Shown here: positions 48,676 to 61,441 of the stretch, piece after piece | How positions within the stretch are numbered: position 1 is the first letter of the stretch | Layout of the letters: each line of letters opens with the position of its first letter | NCBI GenBank assembly: GCA_907163375.1 | Contig: CAJQUW010011310.1 | Coordinates: 186,001 to 250,000, forward strand | DNA: 64,000 bases | Source: Prostheceraeus crozeri | Lineage: Eukaryota > Platyhelminthes > Polycladida > Euryleptidae | Direction: 5' to 3' | The notes under the pieces: generated by a model | The model's input: the letters and a program-made list of their open reading frames with translations, nothing else | Told to the model about the DNA's origin: nothing | Database searches by the model: none | Program-made: the position numbers and the translations under genes

Positions 48676-49131
48676 TTCTCTATTATTATCATTGTCCCGT
48701 CCATTCTCCTTCGGACTTTTGTCATCGGATCTACAATCCCCAGGGGGACTTCCTCCATTCATCGTTGTGTTTCCGCCTTCCCTAGAAGCACTTGGGGGTC
48801 CAGTGTCATCATTATTATCATCTACAACTACATCGAGGTCTGATTTGTCATCATCATCTAATGCAGCAACGGAAGCACCAGATTGAGAAGCAGACATGGA
48901 CGCGGACCCACCTCGCAAACCACTGCTATTGTGATCCAGCTTCCGTCTCTTCTCTTCACCGCTTAATTCTCCAGGTCCGGAGCGGTCTCGACTACCATGG
49001 CCGTGTCCGATGTTTGGTGATCGAGAACGCGATCGATGCCGATTATGGCCATGAGAAGCTGCTGCTGCCACAGCAGCCAACTTATCAGCGTTACTATGCA
49101 TACCACGCTCTACAGGAGATGACGAGCGACG
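48676..49131 (-). CDS. gro/TLE: Groucho/TLE CcN-domain exon
   Basis: 152 codons, phase 0 at both ends: acceptor TTTTTCAG (49132-49139), donor GAA|GTAAGT at 48675. The peptide opens RRSSSPVERGMHSNADK, has an Arg/Ser stretch RHRSRSRSPNIGHGHGS, a basic cluster GEEKRRKLDHNSS, an acidic cluster LDDDDKSDLDVVVDDNNDD and ends DDKSPKENGRDNDNNRE. This is the CcN region: nuclear localisation signal (KRRK), casein kinase 2-type acidic serine context, and SP site, matching TLE '...GDKSDDNLVVDVSNED...SPRENG'. The RS and His-rich insert is more extended than in vertebrate TLEs. It acts in the nucleus, regulating repression by phosphorylation (family knowledge). The preceding GP and Q exons are outside the window. 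Confidence 0.95.
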
Positions 49132-49524
49132 CTGAAAAATGAAAATGTAATACAATGTCATAATACTCTGAAATAATATATTTGTATCTAGTTTCTTAAA
49201 AATTATAAGTTTAACATGCATGCTAAATGTTCGCAGTAACTTTTGAGTGATGAAAATAGATTTCTAATCATGAGCCAGGGTCAGATATCTTTTATTCTAT
49301 TCTTGTAAAATATAAAATTGGCTGAAATAGAAGGGAGCTGCTATAATACCCTAAGATGCTTCAAAATATAAATAATCTCCCGTTCGTCGGAAACTACAAC
49401 TTTAAAGCGTCAAAATAATTTTCTCATGCAAGGCAACTTTTTTGTGATTATATGCGTTCAGTATTATGGACCAAATAGTAGCTTCTGTTGATGGTTTTCC
49501 GCTATGTAGATTTTGCAGCAAATA

Positions 49525-50164
49525 TGTAATGTTGGGAGGGAGAGGGAAAAGGGGGTGATTGGAGTTCTGAGGGGGTGTATTGTTTAGGGTGGTTGTGTGA
49601 AGTTGCTGTTGGGAGCGGGATGAGTAGGTGTGGTTTGGAGTTGGAAGTGGAGTGACTGTGGAAGGTGTTTAGAGGTGAATTGGTTATGCGTGGAGTGAGG
49701 AGGGGAGAGAGGGAAGTCTACGTGATAATTTTGGGTTTGGAAGGATGTGTTCCAGCACGTAATCGGAGTGAGAATTATAAGTGTCAGGACGTCCCCCCCG
49801 ATGCGGCGGTTTGGGGGGTGTTATGCGGTCGGGTTTGAAGGGGGGAGTGTTGTATGGTTTGTATGGTGTGGGGGGTGAGTGGTGATTGGGCTGGGGTGAG
49901 TGTGTGTTTTAGTGGTTTGTTGTGATGTGAGGGTTGATGTGTGATTGTGGGCTTTGTTGGCTGGGGATAGGTTGGTGAGCTAGATGTGTAGCGTTTGTGT
50001 GGTGGTTTGAGTTTATGGTGGAGTGGTTTTGACTTAGGTTAGAGGGAATAGTGAGAAGGGGGATTGCGTCATTGGTGTGCCGAGATTAATTAAGATATTA
50101 GATATCAAGATATATTTAGTTTAGTGTTAATAGATGTCTTTCTGTTTTTTTTTTTTTTTTTTTT
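49525..50164. repeat. Strongly G/T-skewed block ending in a T22 run
   Basis: From about 49525 to 50090 the top strand is G/T-rich with almost no C (about six C in 49861-50040). It ends, after a short normal stretch, at a poly-T run 50143-50164. No ORF or recognisable repeat unit. Composition changes abruptly on both sides. Confidence 0.85.
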
Positions 50165-52507
50165 TCGTCCGATGGTAAAGAACTATCGATACTTTTCCAT
50201 ACATGAAAGCAAATATTTTCCGAGGCTCTGTCCCTGCGCTAACTTTTGGGTGCAATTCTGTGGTAACTAGTATCTGTGATTAAAAAAAGCGATGAATTTT
50301 CGATGCAATCAAATATGTTCATGATTCGCATTACAATTCCTATTAGAGAATCAAAACCTAAAGTGTTCACTATTCACATGCGACAATCATTACCCATTGA
50401 GCAAGTTTCTTACTCTTAAGTGCATCCATGCGCCCTTACATACTATAGGCCTAACCGTTGTTAGATCTTGCGTACTATGCCATCTTTCATGTGCATAATT
50501 TTATATATGAATTTCTTGCACTACCAAACGATAGCGAGCTGTCACAATTTATGTATGAATAAAAATTGGAATATTGGATTAGTTTTATAGGCATGGTAAA
50601 TGACTTCTGACTCAAAGATATGATTTTTCTGAATGAAGAGAAAAAAATCGATTATTATTATCCTGAGGTCATAACCACGCAAAATATATAGTAGTGTATC
50701 ATCAAAACTGTCACTGTTAATCTGACAATAGCTATTAAACAAGATCTCTTCATCACACTTGAGGGCACTTATAATAATATAACAATTGTGATTGTTGTCT
50801 GTCAAGTATCAGTGTGATAGATCATCAACCATCTGTTTCCGACAAAAAATTATTAGACACACGACCGCTCATTTTATCAGTTATATCACCCAGTGTCAAA
50901 AATAGAGATTGGACGTCGTCGCATCCGAGAATTAAATGGATAAAGACTTTCAATGGGAAGTTCAAGTATCACGTGTGTTATACAGATTACATTACTTCTG
51001 ACAACAAGTTGTATCTGACCAAGTAGTTTTGTATTTTGTGTTTAAACATGCAACTTAAGCGGTTTTCATCTAGCACACTGAAAAGGATGACATTCCTTTG
51101 AATATCAGCAACACAATTATCAAAATATTATTTCAAAACGCCGCGCATAATTAATCAGCATGCCAACTGATCAATTTTAAGTTGATCAAAATTCCCAATA
51201 CAAGCTTGCTTGATTTTTATAATTAGTATAACAAACATCTAGACAATTTCCTCAAAATCTGTTTACACATTCAATAAATGAATTTCATTTAGCCTGGGTT
51301 TCAATGATAGTGTTTGAGTTGAATGAGCAATCTTATTCATTTGACTAATTTGGGAATTGTGCGAAATATCGATTTTTTTGAAGAGAACTTCACTTATTTC
51401 CAATCATCCCTTAGACGAAACTGAGATTACGAGAAGAACTAGTTCATCCTGCAGCTCTGGCTGCACTCACTCAGACATTTCGCCGTACAGTTTGTTCTGT
51501 CATGCTGGCAAGAGAACAAAAAGATGATGCCTTCCAATTCTCTCTTGGGAGACGCATTACAATGGTCTTACTGGTACAATGTTTCATTGCACCCTGGCAT
51601 GCCGTTTCACTCTCTTCCTCACACCTTCTAAGTAGATGTCCTTATTCATTCTCCATTTCCTCAACAAGCAAGGATGAAACTGAAGTATAACTGCAAACCA
51701 CCACATTATATTTCTCTTCCGGTTATAATTTAAATGTACACATGCATACGCATTCCAACATGAAGACTTCAACAACTTTATGAAATCCATTCAATGTCAA
51801 GACCAACAACAACCGTCAGAATTAATGTCCACAAATTCATTCGCTCTCGTAATGTAAACAGATCAGGTGCCTCTCTAACAGCGTGGAAATCGTAACTCAA
51901 ACATACAAATAATCGCAGCATATTAACGAAATGTCACATAGAGAGCCTCAGAATACAATTTACTATCGTCTAATGACCGAAGCTACCAGCAACACTTCAA
52001 TACAATTATGATGAGATCGCCCACTCGCCAACAAACAGTAACCCAGGACGGTAGAATAAACTCCATGGTCGATCAATGAAAGTTAATCGAGTCTCTTCAG
52101 AGGGCTGATGTGTCACGTCCTGAACCTCTTATCTAAAATGTTTCAATCATTAAATGCAGTGTGATTATCAGGTTGACACTGAGAATTGACAATGGCCATT
52201 TGTCTGGCCGCACATCAATTATAGTTGTCTGGCCGACCAAACTCGACTATAGACAACGTCTAAAGTTAATTAAGTGCATCTTCTATTCAAACAAACAATT
52301 TAATGATACTCGCACATAATTATTACTATTATTCCGGATAGTACATCGAATGCGGATTGATAGACAAATATTTATTAAAGAACACAATAAAGGCATTTGA
52401 TCATACCGGCACTTGGCGTTTAGCTGTTCATGAGAGCTGGCAACTGGTCTAAAAACACAACTGATGAATTTCATATAAACTCAGCTCTTCAAATCACAAT
52501 GCAGCAC

Positions 52508-52985
52508 ACGTCTGTCCTTAGTATCTTGATCTACGCAGCGAAACTTGGGCGCTCATCAACGATGATGTAGACCGCTTCATCCGGAATGACAACGCTATGG
52601 TGAGGTGGATTTCTTCGAAGAGACTTGCCCACCGCATTCCCATGAACGATCTGCGCATGAGGCATTCGCAAGATCGAAGACATGATATGTTCAAGAAGAC
52701 TTCGCCGGCATGATCACGTGCAGCCAATGGATGAAGACTCATGGTCAAAGAAGATCTTGTCCTTTGAAGTTCCTGGACAGAATCCAAGAGGTCGCCTCAA
52801 GAAGAGATGACATGATAGCATCTAGGAGGATATGCGAAAGATTAATCTTCATACCTGAAATCTACAAGAGTGAGCATCTTGGTGAAATGCTATGAAGTTG
52901 TACCAGCAATCGACAGTGTCCAACCATCTCAATACAGTGAAAAGAAGACGTTAAACGTGGAGTGAGTGAATGTACAATGTGCAAT
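52508..52985 (+). mobile_element. LINE 3'-end fragment (RTE-like)
   Basis: Frames read LINDDVDRFIRNDNAMVRW, SSKRLAHRIPMNDLRMRHSQ, then in a shifted frame HDHVQPMDEDSWSKKILSF, EVPGQNPRGRLKKR and EDMRKINLH. This is the C-terminal part of a LINE ORF2 after the RT ('ETWAL...DDxxRLxRNDxxMxRW...GHVxRMDEDSW...GRPKKRW'), closely related in the ETWAL/NDD block to the element at 36260-38235. Several stops and frameshifts. The 3' end passes into AAAAGAAGACGTTAAACG, a typical LINE 3' flank. RT core absent. Confidence 0.8.
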
Positions 52986-55900
52986 TGTGCATGTTAGCCC
53001 GATGAAGCAGAACCGCAGTCCACACCACTCTATGGAATAGGACGGTACAACTATATATTATTCCAATGACTATCAAGAAGATACAGTGCATCAAAGATTG
53101 TATATTGCTTGTTTCTATAGGATGCAGTAGCATTATATTAGAAATTTAGTCTTTTCGCTATCAGACCTTTATTCTGTATCAGGTCTCTCATTTTCTTAAA
53201 TAAAGTCAGCTTATGAGACGGACCTACGAGGAGCTTACCAACAGCGGCTATAGCAGCTGATTTCCTCAAATTACTTATCAAGAAAATAACCATGTCAGTT
53301 TTCATCATTAATGAATTCTGTCACGTTCTGTATCATGATATTCTTGAAGATATATTTTGCTCATTGTTTATATTATATTGGAAAACTGCTAATCGTAAAC
53401 CTCGGCTCGGTCTATAAATTGATTATTACGTACATATACTTTAATGCATGCTGAATGCATGTCACATTCGTGATACATACAATATACTTCAACTAGAGCT
53501 GCAATTCCGAGCTTCCTCCTTGGAAGCAGTCGTCAGTACAGCACTCTCATTCTTCACTTGATTTTTCTAATATAGCTTTTTTATTTTCTTATTTGAATTA
53601 AAAGATCAATTTGGATCATTTACATAATTCCCTGTCACAAATTAATGACTAATAACTGTATCTATGACAATTGTTGCATGCTGTCTGCTTTTCTAAACCT
53701 CAATTGAGATCCCAGTAACTGGTGAGCATAATTTCGGCTCACTGATGGGAACCTGAATATCTAATTCAGAGCGATAGCAGATTAAGCACTAGTGAACCAG
53801 TAATTCTGTTGTTTATCATGGATTGCTGGAGGCGGGTGTGAATGTTTTGGCTAGTACCAACAGATAAAGTTGCCACAGACACGTAATCATGATAACTACA
53901 TGCGACAAGTAAACTTAAGAATAGCATACTATTGACATCATCGGTGCTCTGCTTATGAAATATGTCGATAATTTGAAGAAAACGATGCTTTATCAAGTCA
54001 GCACCCATCAAATTGTTGAAAATCTTCAAAACTCAGCACACATCGCACTGAACATTACCGAAAAATGTTTTACTTGCTATTCATTTCCATTATTAAAAAG
54101 AGACTAAAGCTGCCTTAACAAGAAACAATACGATAAGTTTGCGAAACAAGTTAACGCAATTTTTGAATTTTCCACTACCATGCTATCCACTTCATGTTTA
54201 TGAGTTTCAATAAACAAACGAAATTTTATCGTCACGGTTTCAAAACAATTCCGTAGAACGTACCTCGATAAATGTGTCAAATTCCTTTTCGATAAGAAGT
54301 TTCAAACTCAAATTGAGACTTGACAGTCACAACTGCGTAGCGAAGAACAGTTTAAACAGGATTTTAAAGGAAAAATTTTGCCTACGTTTCGAACTGTTTA
54401 CCTTCGATTTGTGGGATGACAGTACGCTCATTGATTGACAAATCAAATATTGACTGCCAGTCGCCAGAAACAAACAATTACCATTTCATGTAGAGTGCAA
54501 ACATGAAATGTTTCAACAAAGATCTAGATTCCAAGCAGAAAACTTTCAAAAGTTGTCATGAGTCATGAAACGTGTAAGTTGTTGCACAGCATTACATTTA
54601 TGATAACAGGTTTTTATTCAGGATTTACATAATTTACGAAAATATTGAACCAGAGTCAGTTTCCAAAATGTTAAGGCTGCGGTTATGGACAATCTCAACA
54701 ATTTATTTGGACATTCATTTGTCTCTTTTTAATTCCAAGTGTCATCAATTCTCTTATCAATTTTATACACCAGCTATTCAATTAGGTACATCCCTATGGC
54801 CCAAGATATCCAAGTCCAACTAAATGGCAGTTGGTGCGCATTTTGCTTTGAATTAGAATCTCTCACAGCTCCCAAGCTTTTTCAACTATGTATTCTAAAA
54901 TTACTCGAAATTGAAACAGAATTCCAAGTAACAAACATATGATATAGGCTATCACATGACTTGTTCATATCTTGCAGATATGGGTTAAGTTTGGGAGCAT
55001 GCCGAGCTCCTGTAGGATTAAAGACTAGCAACCACACAGTTCCTCCCGATACATAACGAAACTTCATCACTGAAATGAAACTAAAAAGTAGCAGGTGAAG
55101 GCTTATTCAATTCACGACTTGGAACTATTTACTTCAATATTTTTCTCTCTAAATCATGGACATTAACCCCCTTATCTGTTTCACACGTGACATATTGCTA
55201 CTGAGTAGAGGATGCTAAGGGTGAATTGACTCCTCGCATCGATAGCTGAAGGAAGAACGCCAAGCTCCGTTTATAATCCTGCTAAAGCATGGTTTCTCGC
55301 AAAAAAATAATTTACAGCAACAAATAGTGAGTAAAATTATTTAATGTAAACACCCGCACCCGGACTTTACAAGTCAGATGGAAGATCAAATATTTTCTTG
55401 GATATATACTGAGTGTTAAAAGAGAAAAAGACCAGGACGACATTTCGGATTGCTCAAGTCTTAGCAATGTCCGATAGAAATGAAATTATAAACTCCACAA
55501 ATGCAAATAATGTCAGCTTGGCTAAGTTCATCAGTTTACATGCATATGCAAATTTATGCCTTCAAGAAATCATGTAAGCATCCAGCGATCTATCAATTTC
55601 AATTAAATTAATAAAATGCAATCCATGAATTTATTAATCAGTTTCATACAGATGTATTAACATGAATAGTTGTCCTCACATTACTTTGTAAAATTCCATT
55701 ATATTGGCTTTTATTGATTCAATTCCGTTTCGGATGATCACTAAACTCATTGTTTCAAGTTATAAAGTTCCGCAAATTTATAGACTTATCTGATTATTCA
55801 ACTCCCCATTCATTAATGAAAGCAATACACCAAAAGATGCATTATCAATCAGGTTTCACAAGTTGCACTTTATATTGATGATCATGACACATGAGAATTC

Positions 55901-56962
55901 CGGCATCTAGCAACTTATATGTACACAATTGCCATACATAGCACATGCTAATGCCCTTCCTTTCAGCACTTTATGTTTTCATTTTGCAATAAATTATGCA
56001 TTCCTTAAGACACAAAAGCCTCCGGCGGTACATTTTGAATTTCAAATTGCACCAAGAAAAAAAGTCGCTAGGATTTCAGTTCGGTCATGTATGCATGGAG
56101 CCATTCTTTTTGCAAATAAAGTACAATGATTATTTGATATATCGCTGCTGCATAAATTCACTTCATTTCCTTAATTCGCAAATGTCAGATTACATTATTC
56201 TGCCATAGCATGTCAACACAAGTTTAACTGCGACTCACCGGGACTGGAGACTAAGCAAAATGGCGCTGTGATGCTTTTTGAAAAAATACATCAACCTGTC
56301 CTTTTTAGGAGTGGAAAAGTATAAATGCGGTCAGATGAGGATTTTCAGTGTTCCATAAGATTAAGTGGGGATGGAAACTTGTACCTAAAGATCAAAGTAG
56401 GCGTCATCCTTCTATGATGCTCGTGTGGATAAATTAAGATCTAGATCAAATATCCTGAATGCAAATATTAAATTATCGTTTTAGCCAGACTGACCCATTG
56501 CCAGTGTACACTGAGCACGCATATTATTAAAAAAATTCGGCATTTCCGCTAAATTGAGAGCAAGAAATGTCCGTGCGCTTGTCATCAACATAAAATTGAA
56601 CCCTTTCCAGAATCAGATTTTCCGTTGAAACATTTTAGATTTTATTTAACGATGAAACTTATCGCATGACATGTAATTCAAGTAATCATTTTTGACTGAG
56701 TGTTTGCACTCACAGAGGAGGGCGATTTATGTGTACAGTGTACATGTATGTTACTAAGAAAAGATGTGGGAATACACATATGTGACAAGTCAATATAAAT
56801 TGCAAATTATAAAACCCTATCGCACAGTGATGCATATTTTGATGAATTGCTCTCATGAATTAATAAGCTGGCTGAAAATGGGAGAACGCAAATTTGTGGT
56901 CTTTATACGTAACCAACCGGTATATAGAGAAACCAATACTTCAAAATTGAATATGCGAAACT

Positions 56963-57278
56963 AGGGGTTTGAGAGTGAGGGTGAAAAAGTAGAAGAAACA
57001 ATCGATTGGCTCTATACGATCTCCAAAAAGCAACAACCATGGAAATGAATACAAAGCTCTACGTGCATACAAAAATTTATATGCCACGTGGTATTCTTCC
57101 TACTTGTAAAATAGTGTTGATCATAAAACTGGTATAGGATTCAAATTATCCGGTAGCCCATTCATCGCCAATTTAACGATTGACACACTGTTCATGGCAA
57201 TCAGTTGTTGTGGTATTTTCTAGTCAGTAGAGATAGTTGATTGTTTCTTTGATTTTTCGCCCTCACTCTCAGACCCTT
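56963..57278. mobile_element. MITE with ~50-bp terminal inverted repeats
   Basis: Left end AGGGGTTTGAGAGTGAGGGT then GAAAAAGTAGAAGAAACAAT; the reverse complement of the right end reads AAGGGTCTGAGAGTGAGGGC then GAAAAATCAAAGAAACAATC. Inverted arms extend about 50 bases with diverged continuation, total about 316 bp, no ORF. A target-site duplication is not evident, so the superfamily is unknown. Confidence 0.7.
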
Positions 57279-57850
57279 CATTTCTCATATACAATTTACA
57301 AAGAATTCACACGTACAATGAATGTGAAGAATACAACATTCACGATCATAAGAATTCCGCGGCTTTTGCGCAATCACTAAACAATTTTCCAACATATAAT
57401 CAGCAAACAACACAAGATGTGATCGGAAGTTTGTCGAACGATTTGTTTAAGCTGGCTGTCATATAACTAGCCCTTATACTCGATTCAACCAGCATTGAGC
57501 TTGTGTTCATGGATCCACTATAATTTTCATAGGTACTTGAGCAGCTGTCAATCATTAGGTTCTGAAGCCCTCATTCTTCATGGAAATGCTTGGAGTAGCT
57601 AACTGTCAGTGCGCATTCAGTGTTTATGTCCAAAATTTCTAGTAGAAAGATGTTTGTTATTAATCAAGCTTTTGGTGTTCAACAAAATTTTAAAAATGAA
57701 AACGAAAATCATTAACCTACTCATTGTAGTCGAATATTTCCGCTTTGTTAAATCATCATTCAAATTTGAAACTGGCATTGTACGTAAAAATGCAGCAAAG
57801 AAATATCATTTTACACACAAAATGTCGCAAAAATCCTTCTTAGTGTGGAT

Positions 57851-58270
57851 CTTCTAATTTAACCGGTTTCGATTGGAAACAGTTCCAATATTCTTCAGAT
57901 GTTGACATGAGAAGGAATTAGATCTTCAAATGAATTTAAAAAATATTTTAATAATCATTATAAAACTAGAGTCGCATAGAAAGTCGAGGAGCTAGCAGGG
58001 AAAATTTACATTGAAATCGGAAATTTTGGATCATAGATCGAAGACCGTTGAAATATGTGTCGCATACTAAGTCCAAACGGCCAATCTGAAATGAGTTGAC
58101 TAAGGTACTTCAGTTCTTTATCCTTTCTTGTTCGATTACGTCAATTTTTCTATGCGACTCTAGTTTTATAATGATAATCAAAATGCTTTTTGAATGGTAG
58201 TATCTCCTGAGGAAGATTGGAACTTTACAAATTGTAATAGGTTTCAATCGAAACCGATTGAAGTAGAAAA
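57851..58270. mobile_element. Foldback element with hammerhead-like cores in both arms
   Basis: Two inverted copies of a ~130-bp unit (57851-57982 and 58147-58270) surround a 164-bp spacer. The inner 29 bases of the arms are perfectly complementary (57954-57982 with 58147-58175). The outer part of each arm, read 5'-3' on the appropriate strand, holds CTGAGGA or CTGAAGA, then a stem (GATTGGAAC...GTTTCAATC, nine pairs with one G-T, in the right arm; ATTGGAA...TTTCCAAT in the left) and then GAAAC. That order matches the hammerhead core CUGANGA-stem II-GAAA, with one extra A before stem II. Such motifs are known from terminal repeats of Penelope-like elements. Self-cleavage is not established. 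Confidence 0.6.
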
Positions 58271-59759
58271 TACATGCTAGCAAAGAAACATCAGTCATCG
58301 AAAGGCTTGTAATTCATTGTCCAAACAGAATACACGAAATAATGAATTATAACATTATTTAATCTGATCAGAACACAGTAGTAATACGGTACGTCTACTA
58401 CACAATGACCATCCTCGACGGATTCATTCGTTCATCATGACTATTTGACCAACTGATATATTTTTCATTCTACTGGAATATTTGTTTTGTTCTACCAATA
58501 GGAATATCATCAAACACGATAATAAGGTAATTGCTTTTACCAAGGAAAATAGATGTTATGAACGCAACATTTTATCATATCGAATCCATTTATCTTGAGG
58601 TAAACTGGGTTAAACTGTTGACAAAAATATACCGGTTAAGCGCGCTTTTAACGTCTTTGAAAAAAATTCAACCTAGAAATTCAAGTTCTACTCTCTTCAA
58701 TCAAAAAGTGATTCATGCAAGTAACTAACGCTAATTCGTTTATCACTTGAACATTGATTTTCATCATCGCATGAGAATGTATGGGTACATCAATTGCTAC
58801 CTTCGTCTCCGGTTCTTCAGAAGCGATGTAACTATTCCATATGCAAGGTGCCCTTTACAACATCCACAAACCACGTATGTACTAAGTTCTACACGCTCAT
58901 GAGTTGTATCTGTTGGTTTGAATTAAATTGGTTGAGGCTAACCTCCGGTAGATCATAAAGAAAAATAATAATACTATAGGCCTAACTAAAAACTGAAAAA
59001 AAAATATAACTTATTACTGCGTTTTAAACAAAATTATAAATCTAACAACTTACTTATGACATTAGCGTCTAAAAAGGAGTGATTATAGACATGACACTTG
59101 TGTGTCTGCTTATATACTTCAAACTTTGTAACTTATCTAAATCCCAATCTGCTATCAGTCAAATACAATTACAAACAGACCTGTCATTTCTAATGCGGAT
59201 AACTGGTCAACCACGTGTGGTGTTACGCAAATGCTTCAATCGAAGTGAGAAGATGAAGCTGAAGATAATGAAAAGTAAAGAATTTGATCCCTCCAAAGGA
59301 CCGATCTGGCTTTCCTGGTGTGATCTGGAAGATATACACAAAGAGCCATGCAGCATTGAATCACAAGAAAGTACGCTACCGCTCTTCTGATGCCACCCTT
59401 AGTCACAATCAACAAAAGCTAGCAAAATCGAAGTCACATAAACAACATCTTTTCAAAATTTCCCTCGTGCAAAAATAAATGCCAGACCCGATAAATCAAT
59501 CAACTACTAATTCTGCGGACATTTTTCGAACAATTAAGTGTTATTACAAAAATGAACCATGTTGTGTTCAAGCTGTAAAGGAAGCACACCAACTTTCACT
59601 CACGACTACTTTTTTGCTGTCATTGACCGGCTGCCGTCAAATGGGAGATGCCAAACTATGCTCCGCAAATATACAGTTCACGTGAGTGGAAATGAGACTA
59701 TGTATAACCACACTGCATAGCGGCGTGTGTCAACAAACGTGTGACAAAATATCAAGTAA

Positions 59760-60400
59760 AGCTTAGAGTGATCTATCACAAAGTAAAGGCCAAAGCGCCA
59801 GAGATGGGAGATAAGGGGGAGGGGACAGTGCGTTCGCAAGTGTTTGCTTGTGTTGATATTGTGTGTGAGAGTGGAAGGAAGGTGGGGAATGAGGGAGAGA
59901 GAAGGAGCGCGCGAACACAGGAAATTGAGAGGGAGAAGGAAAAGAGATGGCTGGCAGCACTGAATGAAGCTGTGTATGACGCGTCTCAACGTGTAGCATG
60001 TGCTTGTACGCCGATGCCGCCGCACAAGTGGCAAACATGAGGTGAAGGCTGGAGGTGAGGGGAACCACCTTCTCCCTGCATCTATCTTTCCTAAGACAAG
60101 AAGACAAAAAATCCGAGGCGCTCCATGAAGCAACACTGTTGTCCCGCAATATAGGCGAGCACGAGGCAGTGGGAGGGATTGTTGAAAATTGGGAAAATAA
60201 CCGCATCGTCTTCTCTCCCACATTTAACAAGCAGACGACATGCTATGGGTAGGGGAGAATGCACGCCGTGAGGCTATCGACGCTACTCCACAGAGGCACA
60301 TAACGTCATTTTCAAATACATTTAGATAAGGGGAAGGGAGGGACTTGCATGCCAAGAGAGGTGACGCCAATCGGTGCGCGTAGAATGCAAACAAACGACA
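59760..60400. promoter_or_regulatory. CpG-rich block, candidate promoter or enhancer
   Basis: A purine-rich, CpG-containing segment in an otherwise AT-rich intron. On the top strand it has GGGAGATAAGGGGGAGGGGA, AGGGAGAGAGAAGGAGCGCG and further GGGAAGGGAGGG runs. Overlapping frames on both strands (up to 181 codons on minus) are low-complexity and show no domain. It shares with the 27.3-kb block a GAGGCT/GAGGCAC word (60270, 60293) and CCAATCGGTG (60368). It could hold an alternative Groucho first exon or an enhancer; neither is shown by the sequence. Confidence 0.3.
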
Positions 60401-60839
60401 ATAATCGATTCATCTGATCATCAACATTCTTCACCTTCCTCACTACTACCTTTTATTCCAATCTCAATATTTGCTCTTCCGCTTTCATAAGAACGCAACG
60501 ATGAAATAGTTCAAGGCGTAAGGAGTATTTCCATTTCTCGCTAGGAATAGGCGTTAGCATTGATTCCGATTTACTAGAAGACTAAAACATTGCTGCAGAT
60601 TACAATTACGCCACTGATCCAGACGAATGAGCTTATAATTGACTGATTCAGAATCTGCAAATTTCAATGAATCGGTAACATTAGACAGTGAGTTTGAATG
60701 CTCTCCTCACTGAGTTCTGAATATGCTATTTGTTTCATCTACTGATTCGACATACCCCAGTCAGGATAGATACAGCCTCGAAGCTAAGCTCTGACCATCG
60801 ATGGGATTGGGTTGGATATAGACGATTTCGGGTTGAATG

Positions 60840-61260
60840 TCTTGTCTAGGTTTAAAGAACACTCTACAATCACCGCACTACATCAAATCAACAACACTAT
60901 TGTTGCTGTCCAGAAATCACCCTCGCGCACAATCGCAACATCGTTGGATATGACAAAGTTCACATACACACTATCATCCACAAATTCCAACAGATCAACA
61001 TTCGTTCTAAGCTTCATTACAAACTGCACAAAAGGCAGGCTAGCTCTTACTACATGCAACCAAACACGATCAGCCAACAAAAAAATCAAGACATCCCCTT
61101 CTTCAATATTTACATTAAAGGTATTCCACAGACACGACACTCAAGACAACGATCTATGCAGAAGACATCTTCTAAAGGAACAATATGAACAATGGTCGTA
61201 GTCTACTTTTCGCCGATTTCGTGTGTCTGAATTTCGCGCATTCGCTCATCTCGTCGTTAT
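60840..61260 (+). mobile_element. Possible Penelope-like RT relic
   Basis: A 130-codon frame (60812-61201) contains INNTIVAVQKSPSRTI, similar to the stretch at and after the YVDDT motif of Penelope-like RTs ('DDTFAIVQK'). Another frame shows a TTLKTTIYAEDIF segment like the family's 'LKTTVYRK'. Key catalytic residues are not preserved and the similarity is short, so this is a weak call. A hammerhead-like motif 1.7 kb downstream (62933) is consistent with the family but not proof. Confidence 0.3.
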
Positions 61261-61441
61261 CATAATTTATTAGCCAATGCAATGATCTAATATGTAGACG
61301 CATTTTTGAACTTGCGAATCCGTCAAAGTGCATACACCTGTGCATGCACTGCACCTGTAAGCAGTTTGACAATACACGCATAGAATGTGCGATGTTGAAA
61401 CATTTCTTTCAGTTCAAAGTTTTCTAAGCCAAAGATTATTT

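Noticed and set aside
48692-49142. Plus-strand frames of 64 and 116 codons
   Set aside because: Antisense to the Groucho CcN exon.
59678-60230. 181- and 155-codon minus-strand frames and a 99-codon plus frame
   Set aside because: Overlapping frames on both strands in a purine-skewed CpG-rich block, low-complexity composition, no domain and no splice support.
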